Of a stretch of 56,152 bases of DNA, positions 43,412 through 52,815 are shown one piece after another (within the stretch, counting starts at the first letter, position 1; the number at the start of each line of letters is the position of its first letter). The DNA is from DATFMP01 sp035266845 (GTDB taxonomy: Bacteria > SAR324 > JACQKK01), in NCBI GenBank assembly GCA_035266845.1, contig DATFMP010000095.1, positions 1 to 56,152 on the forward strand. Direction: 5' to 3'. The position numbers and the translations under genes are program-made. A model generated the notes under the pieces. It saw only the letters and a program-made list of their open reading frames with translations, was not told where the DNA came from and searched no databases.

Positions 43412-46400
43412 TTAGCCCTCAGGCCCGCGCAGGGCCCGACGAACTCCGTGCAGCAGCGCGTCGGGCGAGAACGGCTTGTGCACGATCTCCGGCAACTGGC
43501 CGGGCCCCAGGTGCTGTACGATGGTGTTCTCCGTGTATCCCGTCATGTAGAGCACGTGCAGATCGGGCTGCTCCGCCCCTAGCTTCTCCACCAGTTGCGG
43601 GCCGCTGAGCCCGGGCATGACGACGTCGGTGAGCAGCAGGTCGATGGACTCCTCGCTCTCCCGGGCAATCTCCTGGGCCGCCGCGGCATTGGCGGCGGGC
43701 AGCACGCGGTACCCGTGACGCTCCAGGATGCGGCGCGCCGCGAAGCGCACCATCTCCTCGTCCTCCACCAGCAGGATCGTCTCGTGCCCGGATGCGGCCG
43801 CGTCCGGATCGGCGGCTTCGCCAGGGGCGCAAGGGGACGGCTCGGTGCGCGGAAGAAAAATGCGGAAGGAACTGCCGTGTCCCAGTTCGCTTTCCACGTC
43901 GATCTCTCCCCCCATCTGCTTGACGATGCCGTACACGGTGGCCAGCCCCAGGCCGGTGCCCTGGCCCACATCCTTGGTGGTGAAGAAGGGCTCGAAGATT
44001 TGCCGGCGCACCTCCTCCGTCATGCCGGTGCCGGTGTCGGTGACCGCCAGCATCACGTAGGCGCCGGGCTTGAGATCGCCGTGGGCCAAGGGGCGCGGCT
44101 TCCCAACCACCACGTTCTCGGTGGCCAGGGTCAACGTCCCGCCGGAGGGCATGGCGTCACGGGCGTTGACGGCGAGGTTCATGATGATCTGCTCGATCTG
44201 GCTGAGGTCGGCCGTTACGGCCCCCAATTCCGGGCTGAGCAGGGTCTCCAACGCCACGTCCTCGCCGATCATGCGGCGCAGCATCTTCTGCGTCTGCGGC
44301 ACCAGCGCATTGAGGTCCACCGTCTCCATGCGCAACACCTGCTTGCGGCTGAACGCCAGTAGCTGCCGCGTGAGGGCCGCGGAGCGCTCCACCGCGTTCT
44401 GGATCACCTTGACGTCGTCACAGGCGGGAGAATCCTCCGGCAACTGCTCCAGCACGAAGGCGCTGTAGCCCGACATCACGGAGAGCATGTTGTTGAAGTC
44501 GTGCGCGATGCCCCCGGCAAGGCGTCCGACGGCCTCCATGCGTTGGGCCTGCAGCAACTGATCCTCCAGATCCTTGCGTGTGCTGACATCGCGCACGACC
44601 CCCTCGATGGCGACCAGATTCCCAGCGTCGTCGAACACCGGCAGGCTGCGCTCCTCCATCCACACCCAGCCGGCGTCCTTGTAGCGCCAGCGCACCTGCA
44701 CCAGCGCCCCGGCCGATTCCTCGTTCATTTCCAGCAAGTTCTGCTGCTCCTCCAGGTCGTCGGGATGCGCGATGCGCAGCCACAGGTCCGGATCGGCATA
44801 GTGCTCCGCCGGCGTGTAACCGGTGATGGCGGTGGCCACCGGGCTCACATAGTCGAAGCCGCGCTCGGGCGAGAGCCGATAGCGGAAAATCATGTCCGGC
44901 GCGTTCTCGGTGAGCAGGCGGAACTGCGCCTCACTACGGCGCAGCGCCGCTTCCGTGGCCTTCAGCCCGGTCACTTCCTGACGCAGGCACACCGTGCCGC
45001 CCTCGGCGGTCTTGCGGTCGCGCACCAACAACCAGCGCCCATCCCGCAGGCGCTGCTCCAGCGGGGCTTCCGGGGGGTTCCGGAACTCGGCAAGGCGGCG
45101 CTGGATCTGGGCCTCGAATCCTTCGGGTAACGCTTCGACAGTGGGCGTGGCGATACGCAACACCTCCTCAAAGAGCATTCCGTGGTGCAGCCGTCCCTCC
45201 AAATCCGGGAACAGTTCATAGACTTTGCTGTTCCAGAGCACCAACTGCTCATCGCGGTCGTACAGGTAGAACGCGGCCTCCAGGTGCTGCACGGCATCGG
45301 CCAGCCGTGCGTGGGCCACCGTCGCCTCCACCTCCGCCTCGTGAAGGCGCGTGATGTCCTCCGCCACGCCCACCAGCCCGTAGATACGCCCTGTTTCGTC
45401 CTTGAGCGGCTCCTTGATACAGCGCATGGCCCGAAGCACCCCGTCCGCGTAGCGCAACTGCTGCACGACGTCGGAGCGTGGCAACTCTCCGCGGAGAATC
45501 TGCCCATCGATCTCCAAGGCGCGTTGGCGTTCGTGCTCGGGCCTGATCATGGCAGCCGTGTGCTGCGTGCCGATCACCTGTGTCGGTGCCATGGCCACGG
45601 CCTCCGCGAAGCGACGGTTCACGATCATGTACTGACCCCGGTGATCTTTCACGAACACCAGATGGGGCAGCGCATCGAACGTGGCCTGCAACAACGCCAT
45701 GCTTTCGCGCACCGCTCGCTGGGCGTGCTCCAGTGCGGTCACGTCGTCCGAGAAGCCAACGATGCCGCAGATGCGTCGCGATTCGTCGTAGAGGGGTCGC
45801 TTCACGGTGCGGACGATGTGCTCGCTGCCGTCGGCGTGGAGCATGGTGTTGATGTCTTCGATGCGCGGTACCGCACCACTCAGGATCAAGCGATCGTGGT
45901 CGCCATTACGCTGGCGCTCACTCTCCGGGCGGCTTCGGACCTCATCGAGGCGGTGGCCGATGAGGTCGCCCGCATCAACGCCCCAGGCTTCGAGCACCCA
46001 TTGGTTGACCATCAGGTAGCGCCCTTCAGCGTCCTTCACAAACATGAGGAGCGGATTCGTCTCGAAGACGGCCTGCAGCAGGGCCTGCTGCTGTTCGGCG
46101 CGGCGCTGCGCCTCCTTGCGGGCAGTGGCATCCACCAGAGCGAGCAGTTGCGCCGGGCGCTCCTCCCAGGTGGTCTTGACCACCATGCAGTCCACCCACA
46201 CCAGCGACCCATCCCTGCGTTGCACCCGACACTCCAATGCCGGCGGCGCTTCCGGGCCTACGTTGCCTTTGCGCATCGAATCGAGGAGTTGCTCCCAATC
46301 CTCCGTGGCCACCAGACGGCGCAGGGAGCCCAACGCCAACACCTGCTCTGGGCCCTCATAGCCCACCAGGCGCACGAAGGCTTCGTTGACGAAAAGCGGC

Positions 46401-46906
46401 CGTAGCCTGCGGTGCACCACCACGCCCTGCAGCGAGCCTTCCACCACCGTGCGGAACTTGCGCTCGCTTTCGACCAAGCTGGCCTGCCGCCTGCGTCGCG
46501 TCGCGGCCACCACCCGCTCCACGGCCGGCACAAGCTGGGCAAGGTCGCGCCGCGGCACGAAGTCGGCCGCGCCCAAGCGCAGGGCGTCCAGCGCGCCGGC
46601 CTCGCCGCCCGCATCGGATACGACAATGAACGGAAGATCGGGATCCTGGCTGCGCACCACCTCGGCCGCATCCGCGACGCTCAGGCCTGGCCGTCCGTCC
46701 GACACCAGCATGAGATCCCACGGCTCACGCTCCAGAACTGCCGCCAGTTCCACCAGGGATCCCACCACTTGGTGTCCAGGCGGGTGCCCGGCGGCCCCGA
46801 GCATCTGCAGCACAAGGTCCGTGAGCGTGCCGGCCGACGCCACCACCAACAGCCGCGCGTCAGGCGTGCTCTGCAAGCTTGCTGCGTCCATTGCCTCTGT
46901 TCGCAT
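43412..46906 (-). CDS. Multi-PAS hybrid sensor histidine kinase
   Basis: This soluble 1164-residue hybrid kinase has, in order, an N-terminal degenerate REC (about 18-130; acceptor-like Asp in LVSDGRPGLS but no acidic pair and Arg for Lys), five PAS-type sensor regions (about 145-260, 275-390, 400-515, 535-655, 660-785), HisKA with His802 in IAHDFNNMLS, HATPase (MNLAVNARDAM, TDTGTGM, GTGLGLATVYG) and a C-terminal REC with Asp1094 (LTDVVMPG) and KPFSP. It has no membrane helix, so cues are cytoplasmic or from small ligands; none of the PAS regions shows an obvious heme or FAD motif. GTG and ATG are adjacent at the start. An 11-bp perfect hairpin lies 15 bp before the start codon. Confidence 0.92.
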   Translation of the reverse strand: MRTEAMDAASLQSTPDARLLVVASAGTLTDLVLQMLGAAGHPPGHQVVGSLVELAAVLEREPWDLMLVSDGRPGLSVADAAEVVRSQDPDLPFIVVSDAGGEAGALDALRLGAADFVPRRDLAQLVPAVERVVAATRRRRQASLVESERKFRTVVEGSLQGVVVHRRLRPLFVNEAFVRLVGYEGPEQVLALGSLRRLVATEDWEQLLDSMRKGNVGPEAPPALECRVQRRDGSLVWVDCMVVKTTWEERPAQLLALVDATARKEAQRRAEQQQALLQAVFETNPLLMFVKDAEGRYLMVNQWVLEAWGVDAGDLIGHRLDEVRSRPESERQRNGDHDRLILSGAVPRIEDINTMLHADGSEHIVRTVKRPLYDESRRICGIVGFSDDVTALEHAQRAVRESMALLQATFDALPHLVFVKDHRGQYMIVNRRFAEAVAMAPTQVIGTQHTAAMIRPEHERQRALEIDGQILRGELPRSDVVQQLRYADGVLRAMRCIKEPLKDETGRIYGLVGVAEDITRLHEAEVEATVAHARLADAVQHLEAAFYLYDRDEQLVLWNSKVYELFPDLEGRLHHGMLFEEVLRIATPTVEALPEGFEAQIQRRLAEFRNPPEAPLEQRLRDGRWLLVRDRKTAEGGTVCLRQEVTGLKATEAALRRSEAQFRLLTENAPDMIFRYRLSPERGFDYVSPVATAITGYTPAEHYADPDLWLRIAHPDDLEEQQNLLEMNEESAGALVQVRWRYKDAGWVWMEERSLPVFDDAGNLVAIEGVVRDVSTRKDLEDQLLQAQRMEAVGRLAGGIAHDFNNMLSVMSGYSAFVLEQLPEDSPACDDVKVIQNAVERSAALTRQLLAFSRKQVLRMETVDLNALVPQTQKMLRRMIGEDVALETLLSPELGAVTADLSQIEQIIMNLAVNARDAMPSGGTLTLATENVVVGKPRPLAHGDLKPGAYVMLAVTDTGTGMTEEVRRQIFEPFFTTKDVGQGTGLGLATVYGIVKQMGGEIDVESELGHGSSFRIFLPRTEPSPCAPGEAADPDAAASGHETILLVEDEEMVRFAARRILERHGYRVLPAANAAAAQEIARESEESIDLLLTDVVMPGLSGPQLVEKLGAEQPDLHVLYMTGYTENTIVQHLGPGQLPEIVHKPFSPDALLHGVRRALRGPEG

Positions 46907-47274
46907 CACCGCGATCGGTTAATCCAGGGCGTCACCCGCTGCCGTACCGCCCTGGATTCAAGAGCACTCGATTTCAGCTAAAACAAATCTTATTTACTTA
47001 ACGTCGGACTGCGCGCCGAGGTTCACTTCCAGCTGTGCGAGCATGGCGGGACTGCGGGCCCGCTGCGCCACCGCCGCCACAGATGCCCCTACGGCGCTGA
47101 ACCGGACGACGGAGACCGCGGAGACACGCCCGTACGGTCGAACCCGGCAGGCTGCGCCGCCCACCTGCCGTTGGAGACGACCCGCGGAAGGCTCGGTTTA
47201 AGTAGCCCACAAGCAGGATAGCGAACACCCCACTATTGGTGTAATGGATTGCTGACATAGGGGGGATTGATGCG
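46907..47274. other. Divergent intergenic region between hybrid kinase and LysR regulator
   Basis: It contains the hairpin next to the kinase start (46921-46958), an AT-rich stretch (46978-47005) likely to hold the kinase promoter, and, nearer the LysR gene, ATT-GGTGT-AAT (47234-47244), a T-N-A type partial palindrome of the kind LysR proteins bind. No gene is supported. Confidence 0.5.
46921..46958. promoter_or_regulatory. Perfect 11-bp inverted repeat next to the kinase start codon
   Basis: AATCCAGGGCG and CGCCCTGGATT face each other across 16 bases, ending 15 bp from the kinase start, where no ribosome-binding site is visible. As RNA it would form a stable stem directly before the start; as DNA it is a good operator. 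Confidence 0.6.
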
Positions 47275-48243
47275 ATGAATGTCCAGAACTTCGATCTGAA
47301 CCTGCTGCTGGCGCTGGACGCGCTGCTGCAGGAGGCGCACGTGACCCGCGCGGCGGCGCGCATTGGGCTGAGCCAGCCCGCCATGAGCAACGCCCTGGCG
47401 CGGCTGCGGGACCTGCTGGACGATCCGCTGCTGGTGCGCACGGCGCGGGGCATGGTGCCCACACCCCGGGCAGAGCGCCTGAAAGGACCGATTCGCGAGG
47501 CACTGAAAGCAGTCGAGCGGGCCGTTGCCGACCCGGAGGCGTTCACCCCGCCGACCTGCGGCGCCACGTTCAACCTGATGACCAGCGACGCAATCGGGAT
47601 GCTAATGCTGCCGCAGCTGGGCGCGCGGCTGCGACGGGAGGCGCCGGGTATGACGTTGCGGATCCACGCCCTCAACGACGACGAACCCTGGCCAAGCTTG
47701 GAGAGCGGACGGATTGATCTGCTGGCGGGGGTATATGATGAGACGCCGGCGGGCGTGCACTCACAACCGCTTTACGAGGAGCAGTTCGTCTGCCTGATGC
47801 GCAGCGACCACCCCCAGGCACGTCACCAACTGACACTGGAGCAGTATGTGGACCTGCCGCACATCCTGATCGCCACGACGCGGAGCGGTCAGGGCGCGTC
47901 CCTGGTGGACCGGATGCTGGAGCAACGGGGCCTGACGCGACGCATCGCCCTGTCGCTGCCGCACTTCCTGGTGGCACCGTACATCGTGGCGCAAAGCGAT
48001 CACGTGATCACATTTCCGAGTCGGCTGGCGGACTACTTCGCGAGCTTCCTGCCCCTCCGGGTGGTGGAGCCACCACTTTCGCTGCCGGGATACTCGATCG
48101 CGCTATTTTGGCATGAGCGGTTGCATCGCGAACCAGCCAGTATCTGGCTGCGCGAGCAGATTGCGAGGGTATCGCGGAGGATTGGCGTGCTGGACGACAT
48201 GGGAGCCCCGCGCACATCCGTGGTCCTGTCACAGCCAAGCTAG
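47275..48243 (+). CDS. LysR-family transcriptional regulator (NodD/SyrM-like group)
   Basis: This 322-residue LTTR has an N-terminal winged HTH (DLNLLLALDALLQEAHVTRAA, split here as residues 7-27, then GLSQPAMSNALARLRDLLDD) and a C-terminal effector domain of two alpha/beta lobes. The DLNLL start and PTPRAERL linker are typical of the NodD/DNA-binding group that senses aromatic or small organic ligands. GGGGGG is 10 bases before the ATG. It is divergent from the hybrid kinase and convergent with a small acidic gene, so its target is not evident from context. Confidence 0.93.
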   Translation: MNVQNFDLNLLLALDALLQEAHVTRAAARIGLSQPAMSNALARLRDLLDDPLLVRTARGMVPTPRAERLKGPIREALKAVERAVADPEAFTPPTCGATFNLMTSDAIGMLMLPQLGARLRREAPGMTLRIHALNDDEPWPSLESGRIDLLAGVYDETPAGVHSQPLYEEQFVCLMRSDHPQARHQLTLEQYVDLPHILIATTRSGQGASLVDRMLEQRGLTRRIALSLPHFLVAPYIVAQSDHVITFPSRLADYFASFLPLRVVEPPLSLPGYSIALFWHERLHREPASIWLREQIARVSRRIGVLDDMGAPRTSVVLSQPS

Positions 48244-48317
48244 GCGCCCAACCACCGCACCGAGATAGCCACAGACGCTGCCCCTACGGCGGCGGAACGC
48301 AGGACCCAAATCCCCGG

Positions 48318-48620
48318 TCAGGCGCTTGCAGGACGGGCGGCCGCAATCGGCTCGTCTTCCTTGGCGCCCTGCCTGCCCTCCATCAGGGTAGGCAGGGTGG
48401 GGTCGCCGTCCATGATGCGTGTCCTCAGATCTTCGGGCAGCGCCTCGAAATCCCGCAGCACCGCGGCCATGCGCACGGCATCAGCGCTGTCCAGTGCGGC
48501 GCCCAGGCGGCGCTGCAATTCACACTCGCCCAGGGCCGATTCCACCAGCAGGTAGCGCACGACGACGTCGCAATACAGGTCCAGTTCCGCGTCGCGCTCC
48601 AGATTGAGATCCAGTTCCAT
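48318..48620 (-). CDS. Small acidic protein, unknown function
   Basis: This 100-residue protein is rich in Asp/Glu (MELDLNLERDAELDLYCDVV at the start) and mostly helical by pattern, ending in a low-complexity tail. I recognise no domain. GGAGAGGCGG provides a good ribosome-binding site, and codon use resembles the neighbours, which supports a real gene. It is convergent with the LysR gene and faces away from ftsA. Confidence 0.6.
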   Translation of the reverse strand: MELDLNLERDAELDLYCDVVVRYLLVESALGECELQRRLGAALDSADAVRMAAVLRDFEALPEDLRTRIMDGDPTLPTLMEGRQGAKEDEPIAAARPASA

Positions 48621-49332
48621 GCCGCCTCTCCGCATTTCTCTTGGGATGCTCCGGTGCCGGTTCGCGCGGACGGAGTCCGCCGCGCACGCGGGATGCCGCA
48701 CCCCTTTCCGATTGGCCGCCCCGGGGGCGTCGCGAAGTACCCAGCCCACGCCCGGAACGAACTCCGTGCCTACATCCGTCGCCTCGCCGAGACGAAGCGC
48801 CACAGATGGCAAACGGTGATATTCACAATTCCGGCCAAACTTGTTCGGCCCACTTGCGGAGCGGAAGGGCACCGCTGCTGACGAAGGACACGCCGCCTTT
48901 CCGACACCGTTCGTCATCAGCCCCGCCGAAATGTGGAGATTTGTTGAACGAATGGATTGATGCCGCTCGCCGCAAAAGTGTTTGACATCGTCAGATAAAG
49001 GGCGCTATAGACTGGGCTAATTTCGAGAGGGTCTTCACACCCGCAGGCAAACGGATTTGCTCCTGCCAGAGCCCCGCACCAACCCGATCCGACATGGACG
49101 GGGCGGGAAGCACCGGCAGACGGGATCGAAGACCGCATACCGGGCCGATGTACATGGATCGACATCAAGCCGGTGATTCAGTCCGCTCCCTGACTCCCCG
49201 CTTTTCGACCTATTCCCTGGCATCGCAGCCTGGACGGAAGCCTTCGTCCGGGATACGGCGCGGAGTTGCCGCCGCCGACCGGCCAGGTATGGCCCGCGCT
49301 GGAACTGGCAACCCACCATTGAGAGTCATGTG
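48621..49332. other. 712-bp region upstream of ftsA
   Basis: It contains a strong promoter (48982-49011) and a leader of about 315 nt. A 79-codon frame (49094-49333) ends in a TGATG overlap with the ftsA start but has no ribosome-binding site and an Arg/Gly/Ser-rich composition, so I do not call it. Nothing resembling ftsQ, ddl or mur genes is present. Confidence 0.6.
48982..49011 (+). promoter_or_regulatory. Sigma70 promoter of ftsA-ftsZ
   Basis: A consensus -35 TTGACA (48982-48987) and TATAGA (49006-49011) are separated by 18 bp and directed at ftsA. The predicted start is near 49018, leaving a leader of about 315 nt. Confidence 0.72.
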
Positions 49333-50571
49333 ATGCGCAACCGCGAACACGTGGTCGTCGGCCTCGATATCGGCACCACCAAGATCTGCGCACTGGCTGC
49401 CGAGACGGACGGGGCCGAGCCCCTCGCCATCGTCGGGTTCGGCCAGGCGCGCTCGGACGGCATCCGCAAGGGTGTCGTGGTGAACATCGAGAAGACGGTG
49501 CGCTCCATTCAGCAGGCCGTGCGCGAGTGCGAACTGATGTGCGGCACGCAGATCAAGGAGGTCTACGCGGGCATCGCCGGGCACCACATCCAGGGCATCA
49601 ACAGCCACGGCATGGTCACCGTGCAGAACAACCGTACCGTCTCCGAGGAGGACATCCGGCGGGTTATCGATGCGGCGCAGGCCATCAACATCCCCAACGA
49701 TCGGGAGGTGCTGCACATCCTGCCGCAGGACTTCATCGTGGACGACCAGGACGGCGTGCAGAACCCGCTGGGCATGTCCGGCATCCGGCTCGAGGTGGAC
49801 GTCCACATCGTGACCTGCTCGGCCACCTCCGGCCAGAACATCGTCAAGTGCTGCAACCTGGCCGGACTGGACGTGGCCGACGTGGTGCTGGAGCCGCTGG
49901 CCTCGGCCCAGGCCGTGCTGAGCCAGGACGAGCGGGAGTTGGGCGTCGTGCTGGTGGACATCGGCGGCGGCACAACGGACATCGCCATCTACTCGGCCGG
50001 GAGCATCGTGCACACCTCCGTGTTGGCCCTGGGTGGCAACCACCTTACCAACGACATCGCCATTGGGCTCAGCACACCGTTGGCAGAGGCCGAATCGCTC
50101 AAGCACAAGCACGGCGTGGCCATGACCACGCTCGTGGAGCCGGACGAAATGATCCAGGTGCCATCCGTGGGCGGCCGCCGCTCGCGCACGCTGGACAAGC
50201 GCGTGATTGCCGAGATCATCGAGCCTCGCTTCCGCGAGGTGTACGAGTTGGTCAACTCCGAAATCGACCGCTCGGGGTACCGCAACGTGATCGCCTCGGG
50301 CGTCGTGATTACCGGCGGCAGCAGCATCATGCCCGGTGCGGATGACCTCGCCGCAGAGATCCTGCAGTTTCCCGTGCGCGTGGGATTCCCGGAGAACATC
50401 ACCGGGCTTAACGAGATCACCTATTCGCCCATGCACGCGACGGGCGTCGGTCTGCTGCGCTATGCACAGGGCAACGGGTCGCACCGGCACGTTCCGCTGT
50501 TCTCGGGGGATCAGACGCTGCTCAATCGCTTCTCGCGCCGCATGCGCGACTGGGTGAACGAGTTCTTTTAA
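49333..50571 (+). CDS. ftsA: Cell division protein FtsA
   Basis: This 412-residue actin-like ATPase tethers FtsZ to the membrane and recruits the divisome. The phosphate-1 motif GLDIGTTKICAL (about residues 9-20), the 1C subdomain EVYAGIAGHHIQGINSHG, the phosphate-2 DIGGGTTDIAIYS and the C-terminal amphipathic membrane helix ending RRMRDWVNEFF are all present. GAGAG lies 7 bases before the ATG; an in-frame GTG directly upstream would add one residue. It is followed by ftsZ after 108 bp. Unusually, no ftsQ or mur gene precedes it. Confidence 0.97.
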   Translation: MRNREHVVVGLDIGTTKICALAAETDGAEPLAIVGFGQARSDGIRKGVVVNIEKTVRSIQQAVRECELMCGTQIKEVYAGIAGHHIQGINSHGMVTVQNNRTVSEEDIRRVIDAAQAINIPNDREVLHILPQDFIVDDQDGVQNPLGMSGIRLEVDVHIVTCSATSGQNIVKCCNLAGLDVADVVLEPLASAQAVLSQDERELGVVLVDIGGGTTDIAIYSAGSIVHTSVLALGGNHLTNDIAIGLSTPLAEAESLKHKHGVAMTTLVEPDEMIQVPSVGGRRSRTLDKRVIAEIIEPRFREVYELVNSEIDRSGYRNVIASGVVITGGSSIMPGADDLAAEILQFPVRVGFPENITGLNEITYSPMHATGVGLLRYAQGNGSHRHVPLFSGDQTLLNRFSRRMRDWVNEFF

Positions 50572-50679
50572 TCGGCGCCTTTGGGCCAGTGCGATACGCC
50601 AGTTCCGGACCTGCCGGAGGCGGGACCGGGTTAGGCCAACAAGGACGTTGGCTGGATCAGATGCGAAGGGAGTCAGCAT

Positions 50680-52050
50680 ATGGTGATGGTCGGAATTGAG
50701 GACATCAAGGAGGTCGGCCCCAGCGCTCCGGTCCTGAAAGTTGTCGGCATCGGCGGGGGAGGCGGGAATGCAGTGAACCGCATGATTTCCACGGGCATCC
50801 GCTCCGTGGATTTCTTCGTAGCCAACACGGATCTGCAGGATCTGCGCGCCTCGCTGGCGCCGCACAAGCTGCAGCTCGGAGGCCGCTGCACACGCGGGCT
50901 TGGCGCCGGCGCCAAGCCCGAGATCGGGCGTGAGGCGGCGCTGGAGGACATCGAGACCATCCGCGAGCACCTGAACGGCGCGGACATGGTCTTCATCACG
51001 GCCGGCCTGGGTGGCGGAACGGGCACCGGGGCGGCGCCGGTGATTGCCGAGGTGGCCAAGGAGATGGGCTGCCTCACCGTCGGCGTGGTCACAAAGCCCT
51101 TCAAGTTCGAGGGCAAGGTGCGGCAGCGCAACTGCGAAGAGGGCATCGTGCAGCTGCGCAAGCACGTGGACACGCTGATCGTAATCCCCAACGACAACCT
51201 GCTGCTGCTGGCCAACAAGAAGACCTCCATCGTGGAGGCCTTCACCATGGCCGACGATGTGCTGCGGGTGGCGATCCAGGGCATCTCCGACCTCATCAAC
51301 AACGAGGGGCTGATCAACCTGGACTTCGCCGACGTGCACACGGTGATGGCGGACATGGGCCAGGCCATCATGGGCACCGGCACCGGTACGGGCGACAACC
51401 GTGCCGTCGAGGCGGCCGAGAAGGCGATCCACAGTCCGCTGCTGGACGATTGCCGCATCGATGGGGCCAAGGGCATCCTGATCAACGTGACCGGCCCCAC
51501 CAGCCTCACGCTTCACGAGGTGAACGAGGCGGCCAGCTTCGTCGAGGAGCACTCGGACGACGACGCCAACATCATCTTCGGCGCCACCATCGACGAGACG
51601 ATGCCCGAAGACCAGATCGAGGTCACCGTCATTGCCACGGGCTTCAACGGGGCGCCCATCCGCGATCGCTCAGAGCGCGAGGCCACGCGCGCCGACCAAC
51701 CGCGGCTGCGCCCGAACTATCGCGTGTTCTCGTCAACCCGCGCCGAGACCGTGCAGGCCGAGGAGGATGACGACGAATCTGAACCGGCGGGCCGGCCCGC
51801 GGGAGCGGAAGCCACGCTGTATGCGGCCATGGGCATGACGGAGCCCGAGCCGGAACCTGAAGACCACCGGGACGCCGAAGAGGTCTTCGAACTGAAGGAT
51901 CCCATTCTGGAGACGGTGGAGACCAAGCCGCAGATACCCGTCAGCTATCGGCCCGAGGAGAAGCGTGCGGGTCGGAGCGGTCAAATCGATTCGGACCTTG
52001 ACATCCCCACCTTCATCCGGCGGCGATCCAGCCGCTTCCCCGAGGACTAA
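50680..52050 (+). CDS. ftsZ: Cell division protein FtsZ
   Basis: This 456-residue tubulin homologue forms the Z-ring. The GTP-binding signature GGGTGTG (111-117), the T7 loop region NLDFADVHTVM and the C-terminal conserved peptide DLDIPTFIRRR (about 438-448) that binds FtsA are intact. The linker (about 330-435) is acidic, with EEDDDESEP and EPEPEPED. It is somewhat longer than the average of about 390 because of this linker. AAGGGAG is well placed before the ATG. An intrinsic terminator follows at once; lpxC, often next, is absent. Confidence 0.98.
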   Translation: MVMVGIEDIKEVGPSAPVLKVVGIGGGGGNAVNRMISTGIRSVDFFVANTDLQDLRASLAPHKLQLGGRCTRGLGAGAKPEIGREAALEDIETIREHLNGADMVFITAGLGGGTGTGAAPVIAEVAKEMGCLTVGVVTKPFKFEGKVRQRNCEEGIVQLRKHVDTLIVIPNDNLLLLANKKTSIVEAFTMADDVLRVAIQGISDLINNEGLINLDFADVHTVMADMGQAIMGTGTGTGDNRAVEAAEKAIHSPLLDDCRIDGAKGILINVTGPTSLTLHEVNEAASFVEEHSDDDANIIFGATIDETMPEDQIEVTVIATGFNGAPIRDRSEREATRADQPRLRPNYRVFSSTRAETVQAEEDDDESEPAGRPAGAEATLYAAMGMTEPEPEPEDHRDAEEVFELKDPILETVETKPQIPVSYRPEEKRAGRSGQIDSDLDIPTFIRRRSSRFPED

Positions 52051-52081
52051 GCCCACCTCCTGGATTCCCCTCCCTTGCACG

Positions 52082-52120
52082 CCCTCCGGCTGGACACCCG
52101 GCCGGAGGGTTTCTTTTTTC
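52082..52120 (+). terminator. Intrinsic terminator of ftsA-ftsZ
   Basis: CCCTCCGGC and GCCGGAGGG form a perfect 9-bp stem with a 10-nt loop, followed by TTTCTTTTTT, 32 bases after the ftsZ stop. Confidence 0.9.
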
Positions 52121-52274
52121 GTGGGAGCCCTCCGCACGATAAGTCGTGTGGAGCAGTTCCAGCCATGCCGGAGGGCAACCCTGCCATCCGACAGGATTGC
52201 AGTGGGCACGCCCCCCCACGAGTCTCTCACGACACGCCTGCGACGACGGTGAACGGACCCGCCGGACGGCACGG

Positions 52275-52300
52275 CGCAAAGCGCGACATTCTGCTTTGCG
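52275..52300. repeat. 8-bp perfect inverted repeat downstream of ftsZ
   Basis: CGCAAAGC and GCTTTGCG flank a 10-base loop in otherwise gene-free sequence. No T-run follows. Confidence 0.45.
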
Positions 52301-52784
52301 AATGCCGACCTGCATGGTACTTTGGACGCGTAAAGTGCGCAGGTATGCGCCTTTGCGACCAATTTTACAGCAGTGGGCACTTAGGTGCCTTGACCCTGAA
52401 CCGACGGTTGTTTGGAAGTGGCAGGAAGTCTGAACGGTTAGAACCAAGCGACGCGGTAGATACGCAGGTAACGGAACCGAAGCAAGGATCGATCGCACGG
52501 CGCACCCTTCGAGACGACGTGCCCTCCGGCGCCACCGCAACAGCGCATACCAAAGGCCCGGGCGGTACACAATCGGTCGTCGTGCAAGAGGACCATCGGC
52601 ACATCGGCCCGCGACCATCGGTCAGCTCGCCAGCACTGGGCGTGCCGACCCACGCGGGGCAAGACCAGGGTGCAATCCCCGGGGTCGAAACCCATGCGAA
52701 TCGACATCGGCCCCATTTCCGGCACGCGGCCCTGGTCAGTCGCCGGATGACAGGCCATGCCTGACTGTCTCACCGAACCCGATG

Positions 52785-52815
52785 CCGCCCTATCGGAGTC
52801 CCTCCGATAGGGCGG
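52785..52815. terminator. Perfect 14-bp stem-loop between ftsZ region and FHA genes
   Basis: CCGCCCTATCGGAG and CTCCGATAGGGCGG pair perfectly around TCC. It has no T-run in either direction, so it is a very stable hairpin but not a standard terminator. It may insulate the FHA-argB unit from upstream transcripts. Confidence 0.55.

Noticed and set aside
49210..51552. 780-codon minus-strand frame opposite ftsA-ftsZ
   Set aside because: It spans two conserved genes in antisense and resembles no protein.
52075..52764. 229-codon plus-strand frame after ftsZ
   Set aside because: It begins inside the ftsZ terminator region, lacks a ribosome-binding site and shows no domain.
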